Counted from the stretch's first letter, positions 37,017-45,704 are shown. The stretch: DNA of 64,000 bases from Eubacterium sp. 14-2 (GCF_000403845.2 NZ_KE159567.1:1248911-1312910); one strand, 5' to 3'. Program-made: numbers and translations. The notes: generated by a model from the sequence alone, not told the origin.

Positions 37017-37066
37017 AGGCAGCAGGAAGAAGATTTTTTATAAAAATTCAGTAAAGGCAGCAGGAA
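36996..37066 (+). repeat. Tandem 38-bp-period duplication at the Uma2 gene end
   Basis: TTTTTTATAAAAATTCAGTA and the following GGCAGCAGGAA occur at 36996-37028 and again at 37034-37066 with one change. The first copy encodes the Uma2 C-terminus and stop; the second is intergenic. Confidence 0.8.
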
Positions 37067-37081
37067 ATGGAGGAAATCAGT

Positions 37082-37408
37082 ATGAAAAAATTTGACGCAG
37101 ATTATATGCTGCTGGAGGATATGTATCGTGACGGGTATTTTCCGGATTTTCTGGTGGATAAAATAAAAGTTCCGGTGCAGGCTGTGATTGACTTTCTGGA
37201 GACAGGTGAAAGAGACAGAGAGAAGGTACAGGAGAAATTTGACGAAATGACCCTGGCAATCAACGACCTGCAGGAAGAATTTGAAGAAAATGACAGTGAA
37301 CTGGAAACCGGAGCCAGGGAAAGCATAGGAGAAACCGTAGAATATATTCTGAAATGGTTTGATATCCAGATCGATGTGGAGGACGCCATTGGCCAGCGCG
37401 AATGGTGA
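37082..37408 (+). CDS. DUF5713 family protein
   Basis: 108 residues from the ATG at 37082 (GGAGG eight bases upstream). It is acidic and mostly helical, with the family pattern MLLEDMYRDGYFPDFLVDKI near the start. No catalytic motif or membrane segment is seen. Function unknown. It is 22 bp upstream of the phosphopantetheinyl transferase gene, so the two may be co-transcribed. Confidence 0.7.
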   Translation: MKKFDADYMLLEDMYRDGYFPDFLVDKIKVPVQAVIDFLETGERDREKVQEKFDEMTLAINDLQEEFEENDSELETGARESIGETVEYILKWFDIQIDVEDAIGQREW

Positions 37409-37430
37409 TTTGGAGATGAAACGGTGAATT

Positions 37431-38123
37431 ATGATAAGGATTTATTATGCTTTCTGTCTCAGGCAGGGAGAAAAGCCGGGAGAGTATCTGAAATATCAGA
37501 GGAAACTGGCAGATGAAATATTAAATCATGGTTTTAAAAGTTGCTTTCATATGGAATTTAACAAAAATTATGTGGAAAAAGGAATACACGGAAAGCCTTT
37601 CTGGAAGCCGGAAGAAGGTATTTATTTTAATGTGAGCAACACAAAAGGCCTTGTGGTGTGTGCAGTTGCCCGGTGTGAAGTGGGAGTGGACGGGGAAAGA
37701 ATCAGACAGGTGAAACTTCCGGTGATCCGGCGTTGCTGCAGCCCCAGGGAGCAGTGTTATATTCTGGGAAAAGGGGAAGAAAGAATGGACTGGCCGGTGT
37801 TCAGCCGTTTTTTCCAGATCTGGACTCTGAAGGAAAGCTACATTAAAATGACCGGAGAAGGAATGTACTTTCCGGTGGAACAGATAGAGTTTGATGTGGA
37901 AAAAACAGATTCCGGAGAATGTTCCATTGGCAGCCGTATCCTGCTGTCTTCGGCCTGTGCAAAAGAAGAGAAAAGGGAGGAACATACCGTGGGGAAAGGT
38001 TCCGGCAGTAGTCAGAAGAGAAGTTTTGTTCAGAAACAGATTGGAGATTACTGGATTTCCCTCTGCGCCAGGGAAGAAACAGAGGTTGTCTGGCAGGAAT
38101 TCAGGAATCCGAAACAGCCCTGA
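37431..38123 (+). CDS. 4'-phosphopantetheinyl transferase (Sfp type)
   Basis: 230 residues. Core motifs are GKPFW near 54, FNVSNTKGLVVCAVA near 66 and VGVDGER (usually VGIDVE) near 84, plus WTLKESYIKMTGEG near 131 with the metal-binding Glu. It moves phosphopantetheine from CoA to a carrier-protein serine. The glycine in VDGE replaces the common valine. A 30-residue lysine/glutamate/serine-rich insertion near 175-205 is not typical. No carrier-protein or polyketide/peptide synthetase gene is nearby. Confidence 0.85.
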   Translation: MIRIYYAFCLRQGEKPGEYLKYQRKLADEILNHGFKSCFHMEFNKNYVEKGIHGKPFWKPEEGIYFNVSNTKGLVVCAVARCEVGVDGERIRQVKLPVIRRCCSPREQCYILGKGEERMDWPVFSRFFQIWTLKESYIKMTGEGMYFPVEQIEFDVEKTDSGECSIGSRILLSSACAKEEKREEHTVGKGSGSSQKRSFVQKQIGDYWISLCAREETEVVWQEFRNPKQP

Positions 38124-38200
38124 AAAAAGGACTGTTTCGGGATATGAAAGCAGGCAGAATGTTTCGGAAAAATGGCTGGGGCTCCTGAGAGAACCTTATG

Positions 38201-39007
38201 TTACAGGAAATGTTTCAGGTAGCGTTTTTCCAGAAGGGTAATCAGGCTGTAAAGCCCCCAGGCCAGAATGCAGAGAATTACAATGGACATGATAACCCAG
38301 TCAAGTTTGAACACCTGGCTGCCGTAAATGATCAGATAGCCCAGTCCCTGACGGGAAGCAATGAATTCTCCGATGATAACCCCCACCAGACACAGACCGA
38401 TATTGACTTTCATAAGTGAGAACAGAGTGGGGATGTTGGCAGGCAGAATTACTTTGATGAGGGCATGGTATTTTCTGCCGCCCATGGTGTAAATCAGTTT
38501 TATTTTTTCCGGATCCACAGACTGAAAGCTGGTGTAAAGGCTTAAGATGGAACCGAAAATAGCCACGGATACGCCGGTGATAATAATGGTGTTGTAGGTT
38601 GCGCCCAGCCATACAATGAGCAGAGGAGCCAGTGCAGATTTCGGCAGGCTGTTCAAAATTACCAGATAAGGTTCCAGTGTTTCTGAAAGCCCTTTATTTA
38701 ACCATAAGATTACTGTCACTGCCAGAGAGACAATAATTACAAGCAGAAAACTGGCAATGGTTTCAAACAATGTAATGCCGATATGGGCGAACAGTGTCTG
38801 ATCCAGTATCATTCCATAAGCGCAGAGCAGTATTTTAGAGGGGCTGCTGAAGATAAAGGAATCAATCAGATCCAGTCTGGCGGCTCCTTCCCAGACAGCC
38901 AGAAATAAAATAAAAATGCACAGCCTGCTGACTGTGACAGTGCGTTTATGCTTCTTCTGAGTGAGCAGAAAATTCTGCTGAGCAAGGGAAACTTCACTCA
39001 TCTTCAT
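38201..39007 (-). CDS. ABC transporter permease (SsuC/TauC type)
   Basis: 268 residues with six predicted membrane segments and a binding-protein-dependent permease loop (IYTMGGRKYHALIKVILPAN near 170). The closest family is sulfonate/nitrate/taurine or thiamin-precursor permeases. It overlaps the ATPase gene fragment at 38994 by 14 bases, so both were one operon. The partner ATPase is now split by the island. No substrate-binding protein gene is visible in the window. Confidence 0.88.
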   Translation of the reverse strand: MKMSEVSLAQQNFLLTQKKHKRTVTVSRLCIFILFLAVWEGAARLDLIDSFIFSSPSKILLCAYGMILDQTLFAHIGITLFETIASFLLVIIVSLAVTVILWLNKGLSETLEPYLVILNSLPKSALAPLLIVWLGATYNTIIITGVSVAIFGSILSLYTSFQSVDPEKIKLIYTMGGRKYHALIKVILPANIPTLFSLMKVNIGLCLVGVIIGEFIASRQGLGYLIIYGSQVFKLDWVIMSIVILCILAWGLYSLITLLEKRYLKHFL

Positions 39008-39623
39008 TCAGCTCCTTCCATATTCTGTTAAAATAATTTTTAAATTCCGGGGAATTCCGCCGTTCCAAAGCGCTGATATTGTGGGGAAAATCAATGTCTA
39101 CCACAGTCTGAATGGTGGCGGGGCGTTTGCTTAATACCAGAACCTGGCTGCCCAGACTGACTGCTTCTGACAGATCATGGGTTACCAGAATTGCAGTTTT
39201 TCCTTCTTTTTTGATAATTGCCCCAATATCATCTCCTACGGTGAGACGTGTCTGATAATCCAGAGCAGAGAAAGGCTCATCCAACAGCAGGATTTCCGGT
39301 TTCAGCACAAGGGTGCGGATCAGGGCCGCCCGCTGGCGCATGCCGCCGGAAAGCTGAGAGGGCCGGGAGTCTTTGAATTTGTAAAGACCGTAGGTTTTCA
39401 GCATATCCAGTGCCATTTCTTTTGTTTCCGGTGTCAGCTTATTCTGAATTTCCAGTCCCAGCAGAACGTTTTTCTCAATGGTACGCCATTCAAACAGATG
39501 GTCGTGCTGCAGCATATAGCCGATGGCATTGCAGCTTTTCTGGTTCAGCTTTTGTCCATAAAATAAGATGGAACCGTGTTCCGGTTCCAGAAGTCCTGAC
39601 AGGAGGGAGAGGAGGGTGGATTT
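38994..39623 (-). pseudogene. ABC transporter ATPase, C-terminal part (split by island)
   Basis: Reading on the minus strand from 39623, the frame begins exactly at the Walker A lysine (KSTLLSLLSGLLEPEHGS) and continues with Q-loop, signature LSGGMRQR and Walker B ILLLDEPFSALD to the stop at 38994 (209 residues). The first 46 residues are at 51477-51614, beyond the island. The open frame extends upstream to 39908, but that part is island sequence with no ATPase similarity. Joined, the two parts make a 255-residue SsuB/TauB-like ATPase. As it stands, no P-loop is complete, so the transporter should be inactive. Confidence 0.92.
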
Positions 39624-39649
39624 GCCGATGGCAGAGCAGCGGAAACAAA
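39621..39649. other. Left attachment site of the island
   Basis: Reading the minus strand toward the chromosome: the arm TTTGTTTCCGCTGC-TCTG-CCAT, then CGGCAA, then ATPase sequence ATCCACC. The predicted crossover dinucleotide is AA on the minus strand (TT at 39622-39623). Confidence 0.8.
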
Positions 39650-39715
39650 CGGAGTGATTTAGTAAATGTTTACAACCTTTCAAACAACCCATAAAGAATA
39701 AATTACCAGCGGGCG

Positions 39716-39729
39716 CATAGTATACTATG
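39716..39729. promoter_or_regulatory. Palindrome before the first island gene
   Basis: CATAGTATACTATG is a perfect 14-bp dyad, enclosed by CCAGC (39706) and GCTGG. It lies about 27 bp upstream of the small gene at 39756 and could be an operator or a recombination-accessory site. Confidence 0.4.
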
Positions 39730-39755
39730 AACTCTGCTGGCAGGAAGTGGTTGTT

Positions 39756-39959
39756 ATGGCGGGAAAAAAACAGGAAATCAGGATTGTAGTACATATGCCA
39801 GAGCAGGTATCTTCGGTTTTCAGCAGAGAGCAGGCAGAAGAATTCTGGATAGAAAAAATATCCGGGAAAGTCAGGGAATCCGGGCTTACAAAGCAACAGC
39901 GGAAACAATTGTTAGATAAAGTGTCTGCTTTTATCATGGCTTCCTGGCGGGAATTTTAA
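39756..39959 (+). CDS. Small island protein, unknown function
   Basis: 67 residues from the ATG at 39756, with AGGAAG upstream. It begins [17 protein letters not shown] and is charged, with a short beta strand then helices. I do not recognise a family. It is the first gene inside the left end, followed directly by a nuclease-domain remnant. It may be a DNA-binding or mobile-element accessory protein, but nothing in the sequence proves this. Confidence 0.45.
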   Translation: MAGKKQEIRIVVHMPEQVSSVFSREQAEEFWIEKISGKVRESGLTKQQRKQLLDKVSAFIMASWREF

Positions 39960-39967
39960 GCCAGAGT

Positions 39968-40281
39968 GAGAATTATCCGGTGAAGTCCAATCGTGAGTCA
40001 GGAAATGGGTGGTCAGATATCATGGTGAAAAGTCCGTCCCTGCGGGGAAGGTCATTTATTCTGGAGCTGAAAGTATCAGGCTCGATTGATGATTTGGGGG
40101 ACGATGCAAAAAAAGCGCTGCAGCAGATAAAAAATATATGGAATAACTGCGTAGGGAAGGATATAGGAAGATTATTGTTACAGGGTGCCTTTCTTTCGGA
40201 AAGATTGTGAAGTCTGGTTTGGGAAAGGGTAATATTGATCAGATGAAAGCCTGGGGATTTTTGATTTGGAAATTACAGTAA
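39968..40281 (+). pseudogene. Remnant of a PD-(D/E)xK nuclease-domain protein
   Basis: The frame reads [19 protein letters not shown] and then [10 protein letters not shown], the C-terminal nuclease domain that follows an AAA-ATPase-like region in many clostridial proteins (PDDEXK_9-like); the Asp and the E-x-K are present. After about residue 60 the similarity continues in another frame ([19 protein letters not shown]) to a stop at 40279, so at least one frameshift is present. The large N-terminal part and any start codon are gone. Non-functional remnant. Confidence 0.65.
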
Positions 40282-40298
40282 CAGAAAAATGAGTGGAA

Positions 40299-40326
40299 AA
40301 AGAGCAGCCAGGGAAGCTGCTCTTTC
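40299..40326. terminator. Hairpin between convergent remnants
   Basis: AAGAGCAGC pairs with GCTGCTCTT around CAGGGAA; the following T-run is weak (TCTTTCC). Possible bidirectional terminator. Confidence 0.4.
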
Positions 40327-40335
40327 CTGTGGACT

Positions 40336-40535
40336 TCATTGCAGATGGCTCTGTTTCGGCACATAACGGATCAGAGCCAACATTCTGCTGTGGGATTTTG
40401 AGAATATGGTTTCGCAGTTGTTCATACATTGCGTTACCAGTCCGGAAAGCGTGAGTTCATTTTTTTGGGCCAGATCTTCCCAGGTCTTTTTTGTTCTCTG
40501 GTGACACGGATGTAAATTTGTTCTTTTTTGTTCAT
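40336..40535 (-). pseudogene. Frameshifted ribbon-helix-helix-like gene
   Basis: From the ATG at 40535 the protein begins MNKKEQIYIRVTREQK, like short RHH DNA-binding or mobilisation proteins. After a run of six A the similarity continues one frame over as TWEDLAQKNELTLSGLV and ends at 40336 (about 66 residues in total if one A is restored). Without the correction the chain stops early. This could be a true mutation, a sequencing error or slippage in the A-run. Confidence 0.6.
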
Positions 40536-41195
40536 GTTTATTTTCTCCTTTATTAATTTGTTACATTTATGTGGGTAATGATATATATTTTTAAATTTTG
40601 ATAAATGATGAAAATATATGAATAAATAAGATATATTTGAAGAAGAAAGAACCCAATGCAAAACAAGAGGTAAAAGATACAGATATAAGATATAGGATAT
40701 ATGAATATAGAACAATATAAATGGAAAGTAAATAATAATGAAAAGACAAGAATGTGTAATTGTATGGCATAGACAGCATTCCAGCAGGTAACCAGTCTTT
40801 TGTGCGTATCCTGGAACCCCGTATTTTGGGCTTCCGGGATTTTTTTAGTTGGAATTTGTACGCACAAAAGATTTGAAACGGTTATCATCAGTAACAATTA
40901 AATGTTGCTGCCAGATGTAAAAAATAATAAATGATTATAACAGTTGGAAGAAGATGCCAGAAAACAGTATTTGAATTACATATTATAGCTGTGATACACA
41001 GCCAGGCGGCATGGAATATCTTTTTTAAACAGGGTGGAATAGTGGAATTATGCTTAAATTCCAATTTCCAGATGGTGTACTGGACGTTCAGGGGGGGCAG
41101 AGGCGTCCAATTCTGTGGCAGGATATTTAGATTTTACAGAGGCAGGGACAATAGAACAAGAATAAAAGAAACTAACAGCGAAAACGGTAATGTAA
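40536..41195. other. AT-rich island stretch with few recognisable features
   Basis: 660 bp, strongly AT-rich. It contains the RHH leader, a structured hairpin region (separate entry) and weak coding traces. Around 41,050-41,160 the frame MLKFQFPDGVLDVQ runs into a run of seven G, after which another frame (GAEASNSVAGYLDFTEAG) stays open, suggesting a decayed gene. The long open frames on either strand here have biased, low-complexity composition and are not credible genes. Confidence 0.5.
40797..40870 (+). terminator. Nested hairpin with terminator-like core
   Basis: The outer arms CTTTTGTGCGTA (40797-40808) and TACGCACAAAAG (40859-40870) are perfectly complementary. Just inside is TCCTGGAA/TTCCGGGA (40809-40838) followed by seven T. 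It could be a terminator of an unseen small RNA or the end of a lost gene. Confidence 0.45.
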
Positions 41196-41363
41196 ATTTG
41201 TGATGAAATAGAAAATCTGCTCAGCTTTGTTTCAGGGCAGAACAGGGAGGAACTGAGACAGAAAATAGAAGAGTTGACAGACAGGGCGGCAATGGCAGCT
41301 TTTATGGAGGGCTACCAGTATGCAGTTGCAATCCTGCGGGACAGTATGCCGAATGCGAAATGA
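41196..41363 (+). pseudogene. C-terminal remnant of a small accessory protein
   Basis: An open frame of 55 codons reads CDEIENLLSFVSGQNREELR and then AAMAAFMEGYQYAVAILRD before the stop at 41361. It is helical, acidic and coding-like in composition. It is preceded directly by TAA with no start codon, so it looks like the tail of a truncated or frameshifted gene. It resembles the C-termini of short proteins common in clostridial mobile elements, but I cannot name the family. Confidence 0.45.
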
Positions 41364-41453
41364 CTGTTTAATTTTTCGAGGGAAGGGCAGAAAATTTTTT
41401 GGAAAAAGGAAGACATTAATATAGAAAGATTTCCAATATCTAAAAAACGGAGT

Positions 41454-41738
41454 TTAGCCCTTCCTGTCAATAATATCACAGATAATCTGCTGTATATGGG
41501 CCAGCTGTGTATCGCTTAATCCAGTGGTTTCAATATAATTCCTGTCGTCCAGTTCCAACAGATAATCTGTACTCACAGAAAAGAACTGTGAGATTTTAAC
41601 CAGCATTTCAATGGAGGGGAGGATATTATTGTTCTCCCAGTTTGAAACGGTCTGCTTGGAAACGTTTAGTGCGCCTGCTAACTGTACCTGGTTTAAGTTA
41701 TGGGCGGTTCTCAGGTTTCGTATGATTTCGCCGAGCAT
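41454..41738 (-). CDS. XRE-family helix-turn-helix regulator
   Basis: 94 residues. Helix-turn-helix at about 17-40 (NQVQLAGALNVSKQTVSNWE), followed by FSVSTDYLLELDD, the usual linker after the Cro/CI domain. The C-terminal helix may dimerise. The start has GAAAGGAG upstream. It is a probable island regulator; its target is unknown. The divergent upstream region carries a possible 34-residue peptide frame. Confidence 0.88.
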   Translation of the reverse strand: MLGEIIRNLRTAHNLNQVQLAGALNVSKQTVSNWENNNILPSIEMLVKISQFFSVSTDYLLELDDRNYIETTGLSDTQLAHIQQIICDIIDRKG

Positions 41739-42156
41739 TATGGAGTTCTCCTTTCTGTAGGTTGATATTAAATTACGGAATACAAAATATATTTACAAAA
41801 TACTAAAGTATTGGTAAAATGGACACATGGAAAGAAATACGAGAAGAAAATAAGAAAGGAAATAAGGTAGAAGAAAGAATATCAGTTCTTGAGAAAATTA
41901 TTTACCAACAATTTTTAATCTGAATTGCACCATAAGTATATGGTCTGTCTCTATTGTGTGGATTTTGAATTTTTGTATGCATTTTACACAATAATTTTGA
42001 AAATATGAGTATAAGAGTAATGGAAAATATTTTATAGGCTTTTTAACTGAAAGGGGATTTTTTCTGTCAGACATAGAAAACAGATGAAGTAATCAGGAAT
42101 CAGGATTAAACCGCTTTTGCGTTTTAATAAAAATACGGAAGAAAGGGGGAAACTTC
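41739..42156. other. Intergenic region with a possible 34-codon peptide
   Basis: AT-rich, 418 bp. The only coding-like frame is 41819-41923 on the plus strand (MDTWKEIREENKKGNK..., 34 residues, charged and helical), which diverges from the XRE gene but has no clear ribosome binding site. The rest shows promoter-like AT tracts but no gene. Confidence 0.4.
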
Positions 42157-42513
42157 ATGAAAACATGGAAACTTGTATCAGGTATCTTATCCATTCTCTT
42201 TTTTATGCTTGTTGCGTTTCAGTCTTGCATGGTGGGTTTAGTAAACACTCTGGAAGAAAATGGGGAATTTGGCGGAAGCGCTGGAATCATAGTTGCAATT
42301 ATGATGATAGCAGGTGGAATTGTTTCTATTGCGACCAGGAAAGGCTCAAATGGTGGGAACGTAGCGCTTATCGTTCTTTTTGGAATTGCCGCAGTTGTGG
42401 GATTTGCTTTGGCTGGAAGTTATGCAGATTTAAACATATGGGCTGTCTGGTGTCTTATCAATGCCATATTTGCGGTGATTGCCTTATTAGCTGGAAAGAA
42501 GAGTGCAGAATAA
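42157..42513 (+). CDS. Small four-helix membrane protein
   Basis: 118 residues. A hydrophobic N-terminal helix (about 5-28), a short acidic loop (TLEENGEFGG) and three further hydrophobic helices. GGGGG lies eight bases upstream. The N-terminus looks like an uncleaved signal anchor. The layout is common in small uncharacterised Firmicutes membrane proteins; function unknown. It precedes two zinc-ribbon proteins on the same strand in the island. Confidence 0.7.
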   Translation: MKTWKLVSGILSILFFMLVAFQSCMVGLVNTLEENGEFGGSAGIIVAIMMIAGGIVSIATRKGSNGGNVALIVLFGIAAVVGFALAGSYADLNIWAVWCLINAIFAVIALLAGKKSAE

Positions 42514-42770
42514 CTAAAAAGGCTGCTGCAAAATAAGATAAATTCATAACATACAGCCGGGATTCATAAAATGCCCGGACTATTCCTGGTATGTGTTTGC
42601 TTTTTTGTGACAGTCCTATAATCTTGTTTTGATGCTTAAGGAAGCATAGTGGAAACTATATGCAGGAATTGGCTGGAGGAAAGGAAGATAACATTTCCCC
42701 CTGCTGTGGGGATGAAAAAGGGTTTTTAGAGATTAAATATGTCTTGAGATGAAAAATTAGGAGGGCAGAT

Positions 42771-43373
42771 ATGTTTTGTAGAAATTGTGGAAATGAGATA
42801 GAGGAAGAGTGGAAAGTATGTCCAAGGTGCGGAGCAGAGTTTAAACATGGAAAAGCTGAAGGTGTGAAGCAGAAAGATAATTATGGTTCAGATGAAATGG
42901 CTGTTGGCAGCAGGGATCGCAAAGAAGTGAAGGGAGAACTGTTGGGCAAGGCATTTTCAGGTGAAAGTGGTGGTGTAATATTGGCATATGGCGCCAATTC
43001 CATATCAAAGGATATGGTAAAAATATTGGAACCTGATGAAGAGGCAATATGTTTCTATCATGCAGAAAAGCTGTCCATTACAAGATGGCTGAAAGGCGCA
43101 AGAGCATTTAACACATACATTTTATGTACAAATCAGAGATTTATATATATAGAACATGCGAACGGGGTGCTTCAGCTGATTCCTTTTTTGACGAAGGCAA
43201 CTTCAGTACCCTATAATGAAATCCTGGATGTCTCAGTGGGTAAAAGGATGGGAATTTTTTCAGGAAAAATAGAACTGTCAAATGCGAAGAAAAAAATGTG
43301 TTTTGCTGTTACAGACAGTAAATCGGCAGCAGAGTTGCAGGAATTTTTGGATGCAAAGCGCAGTGAAAGATAA
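42771..43373 (+). CDS. Zinc-ribbon protein with PH-like domain
   Basis: 200 residues. The N-terminal zinc ribbon is CRNCGNEIEEEWKVCPRCG (Cys3, 6, 17, 20). After a charged linker, residues about 80-195 resemble a bacterial PH-like domain (ILCTNQRFIYIEHANG, then PYNEILDVSVGKRMGIFSGKIEL). No membrane helix. AGGAGG precedes the start. Such proteins are thought to sense envelope or protein-quality signals; the role is unproven. Confidence 0.75.
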   Translation: MFCRNCGNEIEEEWKVCPRCGAEFKHGKAEGVKQKDNYGSDEMAVGSRDRKEVKGELLGKAFSGESGGVILAYGANSISKDMVKILEPDEEAICFYHAEKLSITRWLKGARAFNTYILCTNQRFIYIEHANGVLQLIPFLTKATSVPYNEILDVSVGKRMGIFSGKIELSNAKKKMCFAVTDSKSAAELQEFLDAKRSER

Positions 43374-43511
43374 TTTGGCTGGCAGCTAACGTAAAGGGGA
43401 TTTCAACATTTTGTTTATAACCAGATATTTGGAAAATATGGACTGGAGACAGAGGGTTTTGTGCGAATTGTGAGAAATTACGATTGTTTATTAAAGAAGG
43501 AGACGGTTGAA

Positions 43512-43895
43512 ATGAAAGAAACAAAGACAGACAATGATATGGATGAATTAAAGGGACAGATGAATTTGATAAAAAGTTTAATTCAGGAGCACATGGTAAG
43601 GTCAATATTATGTGTTCCAGTCATCATCTGTATCGCTTACTTGCTGTATCAAATTTTTACATATAACTTTCACAATTTATTTCATGGTCAGGGCAGTCTG
43701 TTCGAGGTCGTACAAGATTTCCTTCCTGTGGTTGATGGCCTGATTTTTTGTGATGTAGCGTTATGGCTTTTATATGGGCCAAAAAACTATAAAGAGGTAA
43801 AAGAGAAAGTGACAGGAGAACATCAAAAGGGGTATGGGACACTCTTACATATGATTGAATTTATTGTGGCTGTAATACTTATTTTCACATACTGA
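43512..43895 (+). CDS. Small membrane protein, unknown
   Basis: 127 residues from the ATG at 43512 (AAGGAG nine bases upstream); the open frame extends 17 codons further without support. A charged N-terminus (1-30) is followed by three hydrophobic helices (about 33-52, 70-92, 108-126). No recognisable family. It sits between the two zinc-ribbon genes. Confidence 0.6.
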   Translation: MKETKTDNDMDELKGQMNLIKSLIQEHMVRSILCVPVIICIAYLLYQIFTYNFHNLFHGQGSLFEVVQDFLPVVDGLIFCDVALWLLYGPKNYKEVKEKVTGEHQKGYGTLLHMIEFIVAVILIFTY

Positions 43896-44018
43896 TGTGA
43901 AAAAGAAAATTTTAATTGCATGAAAACAGCAAACAAAATAATCAGATTGTAATACCATAGGCACACTGTAATATTAAATGCAATGTTAAGGCAAATAACA
44001 TGATTGAGGAGGAAAAAT

Positions 44019-45704
44019 ATGTTTTGTCAAAAATGTGGAAAAGAATTAAAGGACGATTGGGAAAAGTGCCCATATTGTGGGCAGACAATAGGAAAAGATG
44101 ATGTAAAAACGGGGGGAGAGAATAAAATGTCTGGCCAGGCGGAACCTGCCCGGTCAGAAAACGGGTTTTCTGAAAAAGAACCAAAGAAAACAGGCAGAAT
44201 GAAAAATATATTGCTGGGGGTTGGTGCAGTCCTGGTAATTCTGGTGGTTTTGAGTATTATATTTTTATCAGGAAGTGAAGAAAATGGGTATAGTGGAAGT
44301 AGTGGAGATACACAGGAAGCACCGACAGAGATAAAAACACTTGAAGAGACGGGTGGGTTTACGCAGTGGCAGGAAGATGGATTCCCAGGAAAGGTGAGAG
44401 CAAATATAAGCATAGACTTCCCTTTATTGAACACAGACAAAAATAATTATGGAGTTTACATTGGAACAGGAGGGATTAACATAGGCATTATCATGCAGGA
44501 AGATGAAAAACCTGTCAAAGAATGGGACTGGTTGATGAATGCGGAGCCAGATGAAGATACACAGAAAGCATATTTTAATGGGGTCCTAAAATACCTGGGG
44601 CAGAAAGATGATGGTGAAATACCAGTGTTTTTGATTAGTGATATTGGAGAGGGAGACTACCTGGGAAATGGACAGGAAACAGAAAGTAATGTGGACATTG
44701 ACCTGGAAGGTTTGATTGGGCAACCAGAAGAAGAGTTGAAAAATGCAGGTTTTACATATAATGAGAGTGGCATGGGATATGAACTTTTAGATGGAAAAGT
44801 AATAGCTGACTGTATGGATGGAAAAGTATCGGTGATTATACTTACAGGTTCTGGAGAGGAAATGCTAAATTTCCATGGAGTAAAAGTTGGAATGACTTTG
44901 GAAGAAGCAGATGTATTATTGGCGGACAAGTATAGTAAGGCAGGAGACTTAGAAGGAAAGACAGTGTATATTGATTTGGAAGCCGGAAATGGAATAGGCT
45001 TGGTAAGCGCTGATGGAAGCATTACAGAAATTGATGTTACACATTTTACAGAGGAAGAACTTCAGGAATATATGGCAGTGACACAAGAATATATCTTTCC
45101 AGATAGCAATAGCAGGTATCTTTCAGAAGAAGAAATAAGAAGCATAGAAGCAGATAGACTCTGGATAGCCAGAAATGAGATATTTGCAAGGCATGGCTAT
45201 ATCTTTGATAGCGAAGAATTGCAGCAATATTTTAACAATACGTCATGGTATGTTGGAACAGTTCCGGCTGAACAGTTCAATATGGATGAAATATTGAATG
45301 ATTTTGAAAAGAAAAATGTGGAACTGATTGAAATGGCTGAGAATGAACGGAACGGAAGGAATGATAGTCAGGAAACCTTTGCAGGAAGGGTCGGGGCATA
45401 TCTTACACCTTATGATGTAGATGGATTTACGCCAAGGATTGACATCCTGGAAATTGGAGAAGATACTTTAATATTTACATTGGGGGTTCTGGGGCATCCC
45501 ACAAATATGCTGGAGGAATCAGCGCAAATTGTGGATGCTAATACTGCACAATTAGATTATTATGGATTTATAATCACCTTTACATGGACAGATGAGGGAA
45601 GTATACTTGTGACACATCAGGGTGAACTGACAGGAATGGATTCTGGCATTATTATGCCAGCGACAGATGGGCAGGAGTATATATGGGCAGAAGAATTTAA
45701 CTAA
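44019..45704 (+). CDS. Zinc-ribbon, single-pass membrane protein with YARHG domain
   Basis: 561 residues from the ATG at 44019 (GAGGAGG upstream). Cytoplasmic zinc ribbon (CQKCGKELKDDWEKCPYCG, Cys3-Cys20), one transmembrane helix (about 63-85), then a long acidic extracellular part. It includes a YARHG domain with the signature IARNEIFARHGYIF near 385. The build resembles clostridial envelope proteins that sense or bind the cell wall. Partial similarity at the N-terminus to the zinc-ribbon gene at 42771 suggests a shared origin of that domain. The function is unknown. Confidence 0.8.
   Translation: MFCQKCGKELKDDWEKCPYCGQTIGKDDVKTGGENKMSGQAEPARSENGFSEKEPKKTGRMKNILLGVGAVLVILVVLSIIFLSGSEENGYSGSSGDTQEAPTEIKTLEETGGFTQWQEDGFPGKVRANISIDFPLLNTDKNNYGVYIGTGGINIGIIMQEDEKPVKEWDWLMNAEPDEDTQKAYFNGVLKYLGQKDDGEIPVFLISDIGEGDYLGNGQETESNVDIDLEGLIGQPEEELKNAGFTYNESGMGYELLDGKVIADCMDGKVSVIILTGSGEEMLNFHGVKVGMTLEEADVLLADKYSKAGDLEGKTVYIDLEAGNGIGLVSADGSITEIDVTHFTEEELQEYMAVTQEYIFPDSNSRYLSEEEIRSIEADRLWIARNEIFARHGYIFDSEELQQYFNNTSWYVGTVPAEQFNMDEILNDFEKKNVELIEMAENERNGRNDSQETFAGRVGAYLTPYDVDGFTPRIDILEIGEDTLIFTLGVLGHPTNMLEESAQIVDANTAQLDYYGFIITFTWTDEGSILVTHQGELTGMDSGIIMPATDGQEYIWAEEFN

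Noticed and set aside
39650-39908. N-terminal extension of the right-hand ABC ATPase frame
   Set aside because: The frame is open by chance within island DNA; it lacks a P-loop and antisense small genes occupy it.
40553-40897. 114-codon minus-strand hydrophobic frame
   Set aside because: It comes from a low-complexity AT-rich stretch (Ile/Tyr/Phe-rich translation) and covers a hairpin structure; no ribosome site.
40931-41203. 90-codon plus-strand frame
   Set aside because: Atypical composition; two other frames nearby look more coding-like on either side of a G-run, so this is more likely a decayed region.
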